DNA of 64,000 nucleotides from Solibacillus sp. FSL R5-0449. Its GTDB lineage: Bacteria; Bacillota; Bacilli; Bacillales_A; Planococcaceae. The notes beneath the pieces are model-generated. The model worked only from the letters and a program-made list of their open reading frames with translations. It made no database searches and had not been told where the DNA came from. Position numbers and translations under genes: made by a program. Positions 11,240-19,924 of the stretch are shown here, one piece after another. The number at the start of each line of letters is the position of its first letter. The first letter of the stretch is position 1. The stretch spans positions 112,501-176,500 of the forward strand of contig NZ_CP150239.1 of assembly GCF_037975215.1 (NCBI RefSeq), given 5' to 3'.

Positions 11240-12755
11240 GTTCCGTCCACCCCTTTAAAATTTGTTCCAATCGATTTTCTGCTTTTAAAATGGCCTCTGT
11301 TTTTTCTCGCAGCCAATTTTCAAGATGGACCGTATCTTCTTGTGCCTGTTTGAGCGACTTTCGCATTGTTGAAGGCGCAGGCCCTCCCTTTAATGTACGT
11401 ATATTAACGAAATACTCCGGCTGGATAGCCTGGTAAAAGGCAATCTCATTAATTTGAAGCGGCTTTCCCGTTACTTCCAGGCATTTCTCGTTTGCCAAAT
11501 TCCATGTCAGGCTTGCGAGCGATTCTTTATTATTTGCCATCAGATCCCGCACACATAGGCTGACGATTTTATGTGACTGGCGGAAGGAAATACCTTCGGA
11601 GCGTACGAGGGAATCGGCAAGCTCTGTTACGTTGGCAAAGCTGTTTTGCGCACGTTTCAGTAAATTTTCCTTATTCACGTCCATCGTGAGGATCATACTT
11701 GCAAATAGCTTATAAATCCCGCCTAAACGGTCAATTGCCCGCCATAAATAAGGTTGCATATCGTCTTCCGTATCGACAATATCTCCAAACGGTGTATTGT
11801 GGACCATCTGTAACACTGTTGCCGCATCCCCGACAACTGATGAGAGCAACGAACGTGTATGCTCGATTGAGACCGGGTTGCGCTTTTGAGGCATGATGGA
11901 GCTGATCTGCACATAAGGACTCGCGAGCTTAAAAGCATTGAATTCCTGCGTTGCCCATAGTAAAAAGTCCTGTGATGTGCGCCCTAAATTTAATGCAGCG
12001 AGCTGTACGATACTAGCTGCTTCCGCGATGTAGTCAGCACCGGCTACAGCATCCCAGGCATTTTCGATTAAGTCATCAAAAGCAAGCAATTCCTGTACTC
12101 GCTCGCGGCTGATCGGGAACCCAGTTGTTGTCAAAGCCGCCGCGCCCATACTGCTGCGGTTAATCGTATTGTATGCGGCCTGCATTCGTTTATAGTCCCT
12201 GGTCAACTGGTCGATGACAGCCTTTAAATAATGGGCAAATGTTGTCGGCTGCGCCTGCTGTGTATGTGTATAGCCAATCATGATCGTCTCTACATGCTCT
12301 TCGGCAAAGACGATTAGTGATTGACGTAAATTTAAAAGTTCCTGCATGAGCGAAAGCAACTTTTTCCGAAGAGTCATACGGTAAATGGCGATTCCCATAT
12401 CGTTTCTGCTGCGTCCGATATGTAAATTTCCTGAAATATCGCCTCCAAGTTCGATTAGCTTGTTTTCAATGCGGAAAAATAAATCTTCAAACTGCGGGTT
12501 ATAATCGCGGGTTTTATAATATTCCAGATCAAGTTTTTGAATCGCCTGACCGATACGGCGTGCATTTTCTGGGGTAACCAATTCCTGTTCTTCAAGCATC
12601 TTTAAATGGGCAATATGAATTTGAAGCATCGCATCCAAAAAATGCTTGCGAGCCTCATCGTAAGCGGGCTGTAAAACCATTTGACGATAACTGTTGGAAG
12701 GAAATAAAATTCCTTCTTTTTCATTTATTAGATTGCGGTAATTCTGAAAGAACAT
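11232..12755 (-). CDS. Argininosuccinate lyase-like protein
   Basis: A 507-residue member of the fumarase/aspartase superfamily. It has the ASL-type blocks HIGRSRNDM (112-120) and GYTHTQQAQPT (161-171), and the superfamily signature SSIMPQKRNPVSIEH (285-299) with the catalytic-loop serine. True ArgH proteins are usually ~460 residues and read KKNPDS-L/AEL after the signature; here it is RNPVSIEH. No argG or other arginine gene is nearby. It may therefore act on a different substrate, and coupling to an amino-sugar-type kinase supports that. The start was chosen at 12755 because GGAGG lies 10 bases before this ATG; an upstream in-frame ATG at 12833 has no such site. Confidence 0.83.
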   Translation of the reverse strand: MFFQNYRNLINEKEGILFPSNSYRQMVLQPAYDEARKHFLDAMLQIHIAHLKMLEEQELVTPENARRIGQAIQKLDLEYYKTRDYNPQFEDLFFRIENKLIELGGDISGNLHIGRSRNDMGIAIYRMTLRKKLLSLMQELLNLRQSLIVFAEEHVETIMIGYTHTQQAQPTTFAHYLKAVIDQLTRDYKRMQAAYNTINRSSMGAAALTTTGFPISRERVQELLAFDDLIENAWDAVAGADYIAEAASIVQLAALNLGRTSQDFLLWATQEFNAFKLASPYVQISSIMPQKRNPVSIEHTRSLLSSVVGDAATVLQMVHNTPFGDIVDTEDDMQPYLWRAIDRLGGIYKLFASMILTMDVNKENLLKRAQNSFANVTELADSLVRSEGISFRQSHKIVSLCVRDLMANNKESLASLTWNLANEKCLEVTGKPLQINEIAFYQAIQPEYFVNIRTLKGGPAPSTMRKSLKQAQEDTVHLENWLREKTEAILKAENRLEQILKGWTEHE

Positions 12756-12887
12756 CGTGAATGGGCCTCCGATCAAATGATAGAAACTACTATCTCGTAA
12801 TCTCATTCTACAATTATTAGAAAATTTTATCAATTCAAATAAATTAAGTAAGCCAGCGTAAAATAGAAATAAAAAACTGCCCTGAAA

Positions 12888-13802
12888 TCAGGACAGTTGC
12901 TGTGTTTGATCGATGATACGTACTTTTCTTGAAGCAAAATAGGATGGCAAAACCATACCGAACAGTACAAATACGATACCGAAAACTTGGAGAAGTGTTA
13001 AATTTTCATTTAATACAATAACCGATACCGTAATCGCTACAGGCAGTTCCATTGCACTTAAAATCGGGACAAGTGCACCGCCGACTTTTGGCGCGGCAAT
13101 CGAATATAGTAAAATCGGCAAAATAATACCGAAGAGCCCGAGTGCCAGACCAAACTTCCAAAGGCCGCCAGTCAATTGACCGTTCCATACAATTTCAGGC
13201 GATAAAAAGATAGAAACGATGATCAGTGATACAATAGATAAAATAAATGTACGTCCGATCGTCGTCACTCCTTCAACAGGCTGAGCGTTAAACTGCATAA
13301 AGGCAGCAAAAGTAAAGGCAGCGAGTAACCCTAGTGCCCATCCCTGCCAAGCGATTTGCGATAAATCTACATCAATGACACCGGCTGCCAAAATCGTACC
13401 TACAAATAAAAATACTAATGAAATTAATTCAATGCGTGTTGGCAGGCGTCTTTTCAGAAAGCAGTCCATGAATAAACCAATCCATGTGAATTGGAACAGC
13501 ATCACAACTGCCAATGATGCCGGTAAATAATTAAGGGACTGACCGTAAAAAATACCGGTAACTGCTGTACATATTCCGGCTAAAATTAAAGTAATGGCAC
13601 CTTTTCTTGATAGCTTCGGTAATGTGCGTTGTGTTACAACAAAGAGCACGAGTGCGAGTAAAAATCCAACGAAATATTGGCTTGTCACAGCTTCTGCCGA
13701 AGTATAGCCATGCTGCATCGCAACTTTTACAATTGTTGATAAAACTCCGTAACTACTAGCCGCTATTACGATTAATAGCGGGTAAATCCAGTTTTGTTTC
13801 AT
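12888..13802 (-). CDS. EamA/DMT-family transporter
   Basis: A 304-residue integral membrane protein with about ten hydrophobic segments arranged as two EamA halves. The first is about residues 8-130, and the second begins near 145, where LGLLAAFTFAAFMQFNA resembles a repeat start. The C-terminal half has SAMELPVAITVSVIVLNE, a typical EamA element before the last helix. Such proteins usually export metabolites or amino acids; the substrate is unknown. It lies upstream of the lyase/kinase pair on the same strand with 132 bases between. Confidence 0.87.
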   Translation of the reverse strand: MKQNWIYPLLIVIAASSYGVLSTIVKVAMQHGYTSAEAVTSQYFVGFLLALVLFVVTQRTLPKLSRKGAITLILAGICTAVTGIFYGQSLNYLPASLAVVMLFQFTWIGLFMDCFLKRRLPTRIELISLVFLFVGTILAAGVIDVDLSQIAWQGWALGLLAAFTFAAFMQFNAQPVEGVTTIGRTFILSIVSLIIVSIFLSPEIVWNGQLTGGLWKFGLALGLFGIILPILLYSIAAPKVGGALVPILSAMELPVAITVSVIVLNENLTLLQVFGIVFVLFGMVLPSYFASRKVRIIDQTQQLS

Positions 13803-13820
13803 TTCGTGTTTCTTCCTATT

Positions 13821-14381
13821 CTATAGCAACTTCACCATATGATGAAATGGCTCATTAATTATTGTCCAGCTTTCAGTAGTACGATAACCTACTTTTTCGT
13901 ACAAGCGTCGTGCATCGTGTTTCTCTAGTTCCACATTTAGAGAAATCTTTTCGTACCCAAGCTCTTTGCCTTTTTGCTCGGCAAATTGCAATAGGAGCGT
14001 ACCGATGCCAAGACCACGTGCATTTTTTGAGACACAAATGGTATCGATGTAATATTCATCCATATATGCTTCAACGTCCAATGTAGTCTGTATTCCCTTT
14101 TTGGCTAGTTGTTCTTCTAGCTGACGATCGAGCTCGTATCCGAGACGGCCATCATAAAGCACGACAATCCCTACTATTTCATCCTGTTGTTCCGCTACAA
14201 ATGTATTCAAATAGCTGTGTCGATTTGTCGTTTCTGTGACATACTGTTCTAAAGCAGCTAAAATCTGCGAAACTTCTTCTTCACCAGTCAAATTGTTTGC
14301 AATGTCTCCGATTGCGTCATAAATTAGAGGGGCAACAGCTTTCGCGTCATTTCGATCTGCTTGTCGAATGGTAATGGTCAT
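13821..14381 (-). CDS. GNAT-family N-acetyltransferase
   Basis: A 186-residue GNAT fold. Motif A with the acetyl-CoA pyrophosphate loop is visible as VSKNARGLGIGTLLLQFAE, followed by GYEKISLNVE and the C-terminal RLYEKVGYR. The N-terminus ITIRQADRNDA is a common GNAT opening. The start at 14381 was preferred because AAGGAG sits 9 bases upstream; the ORF can be extended to 14405 but that ATG lacks a site. The acceptor is unknown. Confidence 0.87.
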   Translation of the reverse strand: MTITIRQADRNDAKAVAPLIYDAIGDIANNLTGEEEVSQILAALEQYVTETTNRHSYLNTFVAEQQDEIVGIVVLYDGRLGYELDRQLEEQLAKKGIQTTLDVEAYMDEYYIDTICVSKNARGLGIGTLLLQFAEQKGKELGYEKISLNVELEKHDARRLYEKVGYRTTESWTIINEPFHHMVKLL

Positions 14382-14530
14382 CACAATCAACTCCTTACCG
14401 AACAAAGTATAACAGAAAATATATTCATTCGCGAAGAAAGCATTAGTTTCAGAATAGTATAAAGTTTTATAAATATATCTTTTCTATGGTAAATTAGTAA
14501 GAACATACAACGTCGGAGGTTAGACAATTA

Positions 14531-15478
14531 ATGAGTCAAATAGACAAAGAATTCATCTTAGTTTATGGAGATGCATTCGTTGATTATATTGCAAATGATC
14601 AGACCAATACTTCATTTACGAAGTACTTAGGTGGCGCAACAATCAATGTTGCAGCAGGGATTAGTCGTATTGGGGCACCGTCAGCACTTATTACAATTAC
14701 AGGCGATGACGAAACATCGGAATTTTGCCGTCAGGAGATTACAAAAGAAGGTGTGAATCTTGATTTCGCTGTATTTGATGCGAAGAAGCGTGTAAGTGGT
14801 GTATATGTGCATTTAACTGAAAAATGTGAGCGAGTATTTAAAGATTATGTCGATGAGACGCCGAATTTACAAGTAACACCTCAGCAATTACAGGAAGAAG
14901 CATTCAAACGTGCTTCGATTTTAAATGTTTGTTCAGGAACGATGTTTGAAGAAACAGCATTAAAAACAACACGTGCCGCAGTGGATATGGCTAAGGATAA
15001 GGGAGCGATCATCGCAATCGATGCGAATATCCGCCCGCTTCGTTGGGAATCCGAGGAAGTCTGCCGTGAGACGATTACTTCATTCTTTGAAGATGCAGAT
15101 ATTTTAAAGCTAACTGATGAGGAATTATATTTCCTTACAGAAACAACAACAATTGAAGAAGGTCTTCAAAAGTTGGATGAGCTGTTAGTACCGATTGTGC
15201 TTGTTACAGTTGGCGCTGATGGAGCTTATGCCGTATTAAACGGCGAAGTAACACATGTTCCCGTTGAACGAGTTGTTCCTGTAGATACAACAGGCGCAGG
15301 CGATGCGTTTATGGCTGGTGTACTCCGCTATGTTCATTTCAATGGTTTACCTACAGTAACAGAAGATTTAGTAAGCTGTGTCGCATTCGGCAACAAGCTG
15401 GGCGCAATGGCGGCAACTAAAGCCGGTGCATTAACGGCACTGCCAAGCTACGAGGAAATTAAGCATTTAATTAAATAA
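14531..15478 (+). CDS. PfkB-family carbohydrate kinase (fructokinase-like)
   Basis: A 315-residue ribokinase-fold kinase. It shows the N-terminal substrate motif LGGATINVAAGISRIG (33-48) and the C-terminal signature DTTGAGDAFMAG (252-263), in which Asp258 is the catalytic base. The lid-forming GVYVHL region lies near 90. The best match is the fructokinase/2-keto-3-deoxygluconate kinase group; the substrate is not certain. No sugar transporter is adjacent. The start has TCGGAGG upstream, and a good terminator follows. Confidence 0.88.
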   Translation: MSQIDKEFILVYGDAFVDYIANDQTNTSFTKYLGGATINVAAGISRIGAPSALITITGDDETSEFCRQEITKEGVNLDFAVFDAKKRVSGVYVHLTEKCERVFKDYVDETPNLQVTPQQLQEEAFKRASILNVCSGTMFEETALKTTRAAVDMAKDKGAIIAIDANIRPLRWESEEVCRETITSFFEDADILKLTDEELYFLTETTTIEEGLQKLDELLVPIVLVTVGADGAYAVLNGEVTHVPVERVVPVDTTGAGDAFMAGVLRYVHFNGLPTVTEDLVSCVAFGNKLGAMAATKAGALTALPSYEEIKHLIK

Positions 15479-15493
15479 ATTTTATATAGAGCA

Positions 15494-15536
15494 AGCTGTC
15501 TTCGAAGTGTTTAACATTTTGGAGGCGGCTTTTTTG
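15494..15536 (+). terminator. Terminator after the PfkB kinase
   Basis: AGCTGTCTTC (15494-15503) pairs with GGAGGCGGCT (15521-15530) with several G-T pairs, followed by six T. Confidence 0.8.
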
Positions 15537-15553
15537 TTGGGGTGTGGTTGTGG

Positions 15554-15860
15554 TTATTAGAAGATTGCGGCCGGTTATTAGAAGAAGTTGGATGGTTATT
15601 AGAACAAGTGACGGGTTTATTAGAAGAAGTGGAGCGAAGGAGCTTCATTTTGTGAGTGCGAGGTGGCAAAGGAGGGCGTTTTGATTTTTATTAAAACAAT
15701 AATCGACGATATTAGAAAAAGTCAGAGCGATATTAGAAAATGCAGGGGATTTATTTGAACATTACAGTCTGATATTAGAACAACGGACGGTTATATTAGA
15801 AAATCCCAACTTTATTAGAACAAATGAAAATATATTAGAACTTCCCCCAATATATTAGAA
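15554..15860 (+). repeat. Phased array of (T/A)TATTAGAA words, 13 units
   Basis: The 9-base word starts at 15554, 15575, 15596, 15617, 15688 (TTATTAAAA), 15709, 15730, 15751 (TTATTTGAA), 15772, 15793, 15812, 15832 and 15852. Steps are 21 bp except one 71-bp gap and a final 19, 20, 20. The bases between words are not conserved. The array occupies the gap after the kinase terminator and before the XRE gene, with no credible gene in it. The 21-bp step equals two helical turns and also seven codons (the words would read Leu-Leu-Glu), but stops at TGA and TAA break the frame. Confidence 0.9.
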
Positions 15861-15979
15861 CATTTTCATCCCGCAATCCCCGAATGAAACCAACAGTTGA
15901 CAAAATCTCCTTTCCGAAAGAATTAGTCGCTATTAAACAGCCGATTTTCTTTTTATAATAAGTGTAAGAGGTGAGGGGG

Positions 15980-17086
15980 ATGACGAATTTTCAATTTGCG
16001 GCCATTTTTACAGAACGCCGCAAGCAACTAAAAGTAACACAGGAAGAAATTGCGCGGCATGTCGGAGTATCAAGGGCAGCTGTTTCGAAGTGGGAGAAAG
16101 GGCAAAGCTATCCGGATATCGGACTGTTGCCGAAGCTTGCAACATTTTTCAATACTTCCATTGATGCACTGCTCGGTTATGAACCGCAATTGACGGATGA
16201 ACGAATTTTAAAAATGTATGCGGAATTAGCACAGCATTTTTCAAAGGAACCATTTGCTGAAGTGGATGCAGCAATCGATCGGCTCATTGATGAATATTAT
16301 AGCTGCTTCCCGTTTTTACTGAAGATGGCGCAGCTCTATGTCAATTATTTTAATCTCGCACAGAAAAAAGAAGCGCTTGCTGATAAAATTCAGGACCTTT
16401 GCAAACGTGTGAAGGAGTTCAGCGGAAATTACAGGCTGAAAAACGAGGCAAATTTACTGGAAGCATATACGTATATTTTAAAAGGGGAACCTCAGCAAGT
16501 GCTCGAATTATTAGGGGAAGACGCTGTAGTTCAGCTTGGGACTGAGCAGCTTATCGCAACGGCACAAACGATGCTTGGCAATATAGAAAAGGCGAAGGAA
16601 ATTCATCAGGTCCACATGTATCAGCATTTACTGTATATGATAACGAATGCGAATGAAGCACTTGGGTTGGAAATGAAAAATATCCCGTATTTTGAAGAAT
16701 CGGTCAGTCGGATTGAAACAATAATAGACATTTTTCATTTAGATAAATTGAATATACACAACACGCTTCTGTTTTATATAAAAGCAGCGAGCGGCTATGC
16801 AATACAAAATAATACAAATGAAGCAATTCGATGTATTGAACGCTATGTGAAAGTATGTACGCAAATTAAGTTTCCACTGCAGCTCACAGGAGACGATTAT
16901 TTTTACTTGCTGGATGGCTGGATTGCAAAGGAAGTTATGTTGAGCACACAAACACCACGTGATGAGGAATCGATCAAAAAATCGATTTATGAAAGTATCG
17001 CCGAGAATCCAATGTTGGCCAGTGTGCAAAACGATACGCGCTTTAAAAGTTTACTCATCAATTTAAAACATCATTTGAAAATTTAA
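15980..17086 (+). CDS. XRE-type HTH regulator with a TPR-like C-terminal domain
   Basis: A 368-residue protein. Residues about 5-62 form a Cro/C1 helix-turn-helix (LKVTQEEIARHVGVSRAAVSKWEKG) and PDIGLLPKLATFFNTSIDALLG completes the domain. The remaining ~300 residues are helical and acidic, resembling TPR-type sensor regions. ATG at 15980 is preferred over the in-frame GTG at 15971, which overlaps the AGGTGAGGGGG ribosome site. It directly precedes the three-gene ABC cluster (12-base gap), so it probably controls it. The signal sensed is unknown. Confidence 0.88.
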   Translation: MTNFQFAAIFTERRKQLKVTQEEIARHVGVSRAAVSKWEKGQSYPDIGLLPKLATFFNTSIDALLGYEPQLTDERILKMYAELAQHFSKEPFAEVDAAIDRLIDEYYSCFPFLLKMAQLYVNYFNLAQKKEALADKIQDLCKRVKEFSGNYRLKNEANLLEAYTYILKGEPQQVLELLGEDAVVQLGTEQLIATAQTMLGNIEKAKEIHQVHMYQHLLYMITNANEALGLEMKNIPYFEESVSRIETIIDIFHLDKLNIHNTLLFYIKAASGYAIQNNTNEAIRCIERYVKVCTQIKFPLQLTGDDYFYLLDGWIAKEVMLSTQTPRDEESIKKSIYESIAENPMLASVQNDTRFKSLLINLKHHLKI

Positions 17087-17098
17087 GGAGGATTTAAA

Positions 17099-17299
17099 AT
17101 GGATCAATTATCGAATATTCCTTGGGGACTTATTGCGCCGTTATTAGTACTGCAATTGGTGCTTGCGGCGGTTGCCATTGTGGATATTGTACGCAGTTAT
17201 GAGACGCGCGGCCCGAAATGGGTATGGGTGCTCGTATCATTATTTGTTAATACACTCGGACCGATTGCCTACTTTCTGTTCGGACGGAAAAGCCAATGA
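17099..17299 (+). CDS. Small PLDNc_N-domain membrane protein (YxlE-like)
   Basis: A 66-residue protein with two hydrophobic segments (about 9-31 and 41-60). It has the phospholipase-D-nuclease N-terminal pattern RGPKWVWVLVSLFVNTLGPIAYFLFGR. Such proteins accompany ABC genes in yxlEFG-type operons, where YxlE is described as a negative regulator. AAGGAGG lies before the ATG, and the end overlaps the ATPase start by four bases. Confidence 0.85.
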   Translation: MDQLSNIPWGLIAPLLVLQLVLAAVAIVDIVRSYETRGPKWVWVLVSLFVNTLGPIAYFLFGRKSQ

Positions 17300-18198
17300 T
17301 CTGCATTGAAGTGAATGGCCTCACAAAGCAATTTGGAGCAAAAAAAGTAGTGGATGATTTATCGTTCACTTTGCCGATGCATACTTCTACAGCGCTGATC
17401 GGTCCGAATGGCGCAGGGAAAACGACGGCGCTTTCGATGCTTTCCAATATACTGGAACCGACAAGCGGCAAGATCAACATGCCGGATGTAAAGGATATTC
17501 GCAGTGCAATCGGATTTTTACCACAATATCCGCAGTACTATTCCTGGCTGACTGCACTTGAATATATGGAGATGGTGGCTAATTTAAATGGCCTTGAAAA
17601 GCGTTCATTAAAAAGTGAATGCAAAAAGATGCTTGAATTTGTAGGTTTGCAGGATGCGATGAATAAAAAGACCGAGACATTTTCAGGAGGAATGAAGCAG
17701 CGTTTAGGTATTGCCCAGGCAATAGTGCACAAACCAAAGCTGCTGTTGCTGGATGAACCGGTATCGGCACTTGATCCGGTTGGACGTCGGGAAGTCATGA
17801 ATTTATTGAAGGAAATTCAGCAGCAAACGACGATTTTGTACTCAACGCATATTTTGAACGATGCGGAGGAAATGACCGACCAGCTGCTGTTTTTGCGGGA
17901 TGGAAAACTTGTTGAACAGGGGTCACTGACAGAGGTGAAGCAAAAGTTTGAGGAACCGCGTTTTAAAATAACGTTTACAACTCCGGAAGAGGCACGTCAA
18001 TTTGCGAGTCAGTCTACATTAGGAGCTATTGCTGAAGGGATAGCGGCATATGTAGAAGTTTTTGATGAACGCCCATCGATGCAACAGCTGCTTCAGCAAT
18101 TGGCGGCATCACCATATACAGTTGTAAAAGTGGAGCGGGAAACAGCAAGCTTGGAAGAAATTTTTATGAAGGTGGCGGGAAAGCATGCAGCAATTTAA
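17296..18198 (+). CDS. ABC transporter ATP-binding protein (YxlF-like)
   Basis: A 300-residue ABC ATPase. Walker A is GPNGAGKTTA at about residues 36-45, the signature is FSGGMKQRLGIAQA, Walker B is LLLLDEPVSALD, and the H-loop is LYSTHIL. The extra C-terminal ~80 residues are typical of drug- or antibiotic-type exporters of the CcmA group. The order PLDNc_N protein, ATPase, permease matches the Bacillus subtilis yxlEFG arrangement. It is coupled to both neighbours by overlaps of 4 and 14 bases. Confidence 0.92.
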   Translation: MICIEVNGLTKQFGAKKVVDDLSFTLPMHTSTALIGPNGAGKTTALSMLSNILEPTSGKINMPDVKDIRSAIGFLPQYPQYYSWLTALEYMEMVANLNGLEKRSLKSECKKMLEFVGLQDAMNKKTETFSGGMKQRLGIAQAIVHKPKLLLLDEPVSALDPVGRREVMNLLKEIQQQTTILYSTHILNDAEEMTDQLLFLRDGKLVEQGSLTEVKQKFEEPRFKITFTTPEEARQFASQSTLGAIAEGIAAYVEVFDERPSMQQLLQQLAASPYTVVKVERETASLEEIFMKVAGKHAAI

Positions 18199-18967
18199 AG
18201 CATTACTTTTAAAGGAATGGCGTGAAAGTGTTCGCAGCTTTAAAATTTTATGGATTCCGCTCGTTTTTGTACTTCTTGGAATTAGTGATCCGCTTATGAA
18301 TTACTTCATGGAAGATATTTTGCAGGCGGTCGGCAATATGCCCGACGGATTTATGATGACAATGCCTGAATTTCAGCCGGCTGATCTGCTTATTGCATCA
18401 ACGGGTCAATTTCAGACTATTGGACTGCTCGTATTAATTACTGCGTATATTGGTTCGGTAAGCCGGGAACGTCAAAATGGTACTGCGACCCTACTCTATG
18501 TTCGTCCGATGTCTTTTACGGCATTGTTTTTCAGTAAATGGATTGTTGCAAGCACAATTGCAATCATCAGTGCACTAGCGGGCTATGCGGGAAGCATGTA
18601 TTATACGGCTCTCCTTTACGGGACTGTGGATGTAACAAAATTTCTGGCAATGCTCGGTACGTATTGCATATGGCTACTGTTTGTCATGGCACTAACTGTT
18701 GCTATGAGTGCAGCCTTCCAAACATCGGTCGCTGCTACTATTACAATTATTCTCATTCCAGTCGGCCTACTTATTGATACATTAATCGGCGGCTTTTGGA
18801 GTATCACACCGTGGAAGCTGGCAAAGTACGGAACAGGCCTCCTTACTGACAGTGTATTAATGGAAAATTACTGGTATACGCTACTTGTTGTTCTCGTCCT
18901 AATTGTTGTCATCGTATTAATCGGTATTCAAATGAGCAAGAAAAATATCCGATATTTAAAAGTATAA
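18185..18967 (+). CDS. ABC-2 type permease (YxlG-like)
   Basis: A 260-residue membrane protein with about six hydrophobic segments. The N-terminal LLKEWRESVRSFKILWIPLVFVLLG opening and the SRERQNGTATLLYVRPMS segment are typical of ABC-2 permeases. It forms the membrane part of the exporter with the preceding ATPase. The substrate is unknown. Confidence 0.88.
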   Translation: MQQFKALLLKEWRESVRSFKILWIPLVFVLLGISDPLMNYFMEDILQAVGNMPDGFMMTMPEFQPADLLIASTGQFQTIGLLVLITAYIGSVSRERQNGTATLLYVRPMSFTALFFSKWIVASTIAIISALAGYAGSMYYTALLYGTVDVTKFLAMLGTYCIWLLFVMALTVAMSAAFQTSVAATITIILIPVGLLIDTLIGGFWSITPWKLAKYGTGLLTDSVLMENYWYTLLVVLVLIVVIVLIGIQMSKKNIRYLKV

Positions 18968-18974
18968 AATAGTA

Positions 18975-19016
18975 AGCAGAAATCACAGTCCTATACGAGA
19001 TTTCTGCTTTTTTTAT
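18975..19016 (+). terminator. Terminator of the YxlEFG-like operon
   Basis: AGCAGAAATC (18975-18984) pairs with GATTTCTGCT (18999-19008), followed by seven T. Confidence 0.9.
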
Positions 19017-19057
19017 TAACTTACAGGAAAATTAGGAATATAATGAGAGTTAATTGT

Positions 19058-19759
19058 TTATGAAGGTGGACTAGCATTTTTTATACTAATATAGAGTGAT
19101 CCATTTTCTAAAATTTGCGCATAATAAACTTTATTGACGTCATGGATATTTTTCTTTGCTAATTTTTTTCTGAGCCAGTCTTCCGTAAGTTGAAGTTCAT
19201 TTAAATTTTTTCGAATAATTTGTCCGTCAGTAATCAATTCCATCGGCAAGTATTGCGGGGAAGGAGCAGATACGGAAACATCTGCTGTTGTTGCAGTCCG
19301 GGCAAGCGGCTTTTTCAGGACACTTAGTTCTCCGTTTGTTTCAAAAACGGCATACTGTACTTCATCAAATGAAAAAATACTCTGTTCACGCAACAGCATA
19401 GCAAGCTCGTCCGGATGAAGCCGCGCTTTTCTCAATTCATTATTTAATATGACACCATTATTAATGACAATCTGTGGTTTATCATCAAAAAGGATACGTG
19501 CGTTTTTTGATCTGAATGAAATATAGCTGACCGCAATTGTTAATACAGCCCACACTACTAAAGAAACGATACCATCTAAAAAAGGGGTTTCCACTTGAGT
19601 CGAAATTTCGGCAGCAATCGAACCAAAAGTGATACCCGTGACATAGTGGAAAAAAGTGAGCTGACTCACTTGCTTTTTACCGATAATACGAGCGAGTATT
19701 AAAATTGCGAAAAATGCACAGCTTGCACGTAAAATCATTTCGCCAAGGTTCAGTTCTAT
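19058..19759 (-). CDS. DUF421 (YetF/YcaP-like) membrane protein
   Basis: About 226-233 residues. It has N-terminal membrane segments, the family motif RIIGKKQVSQLTFFHYVTGITFGSIAAE, and a soluble part with the DUF421 pattern PQIVINNGVILNNELRKARL. The family is uncharacterised; some members affect spore germinant responses. The only good ribosome site, AAAAGGAGGG (19766-19775 on the complement), is 7 bases before an in-frame ATA at 19759. The first ATG (19738) is 27 bases away. The extended N-terminus (IELNLGEMILRAS) resembles relatives better, so a non-AUG start is likely; 19738 is the conservative alternative. Confidence 0.8.
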   Translation of the reverse strand: MELNLGEMILRASCAFFAILILARIIGKKQVSQLTFFHYVTGITFGSIAAEISTQVETPFLDGIVSLVVWAVLTIAVSYISFRSKNARILFDDKPQIVINNGVILNNELRKARLHPDELAMLLREQSIFSFDEVQYAVFETNGELSVLKKPLARTATTADVSVSAPSPQYLPMELITDGQIIRKNLNELQLTEDWLRKKLAKKNIHDVNKVYYAQILENGSLYISIKNASPPS

Positions 19760-19924
19760 GATAATCCCTCCTTTTAATGGGTAGTATGAATAAAATGCGA
19801 TAAACTATGCACTTTAACCAATTCATGATGAGAGTTAAAAGTGAAAGGGTTATAAAAAGACAGCATATGGATGAGCTGAAAAATATGAGAAGTAAAATTG
19901 ATATAACAGAAAGAATGTGAAAAA

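Noticed and set aside
11232-12755. A standard argH gene of arginine biosynthesis
   Set aside because: Length, the RNPVSIEH loop and lack of argG or other arg genes make this assignment unsafe; it is kept as argininosuccinate-lyase-like.
12814-12822. Additional TATTAGAA array at 12814 (and at 50710)
   Set aside because: Only a single word occurs at each place with no phased neighbours, as expected by chance in AT-rich DNA.
15554-15860. CRISPR array
   Set aside because: The repeated word is only 9 bases with 10-12-base variable gaps; there are no 25-40-base repeats, no leader and no cas genes.
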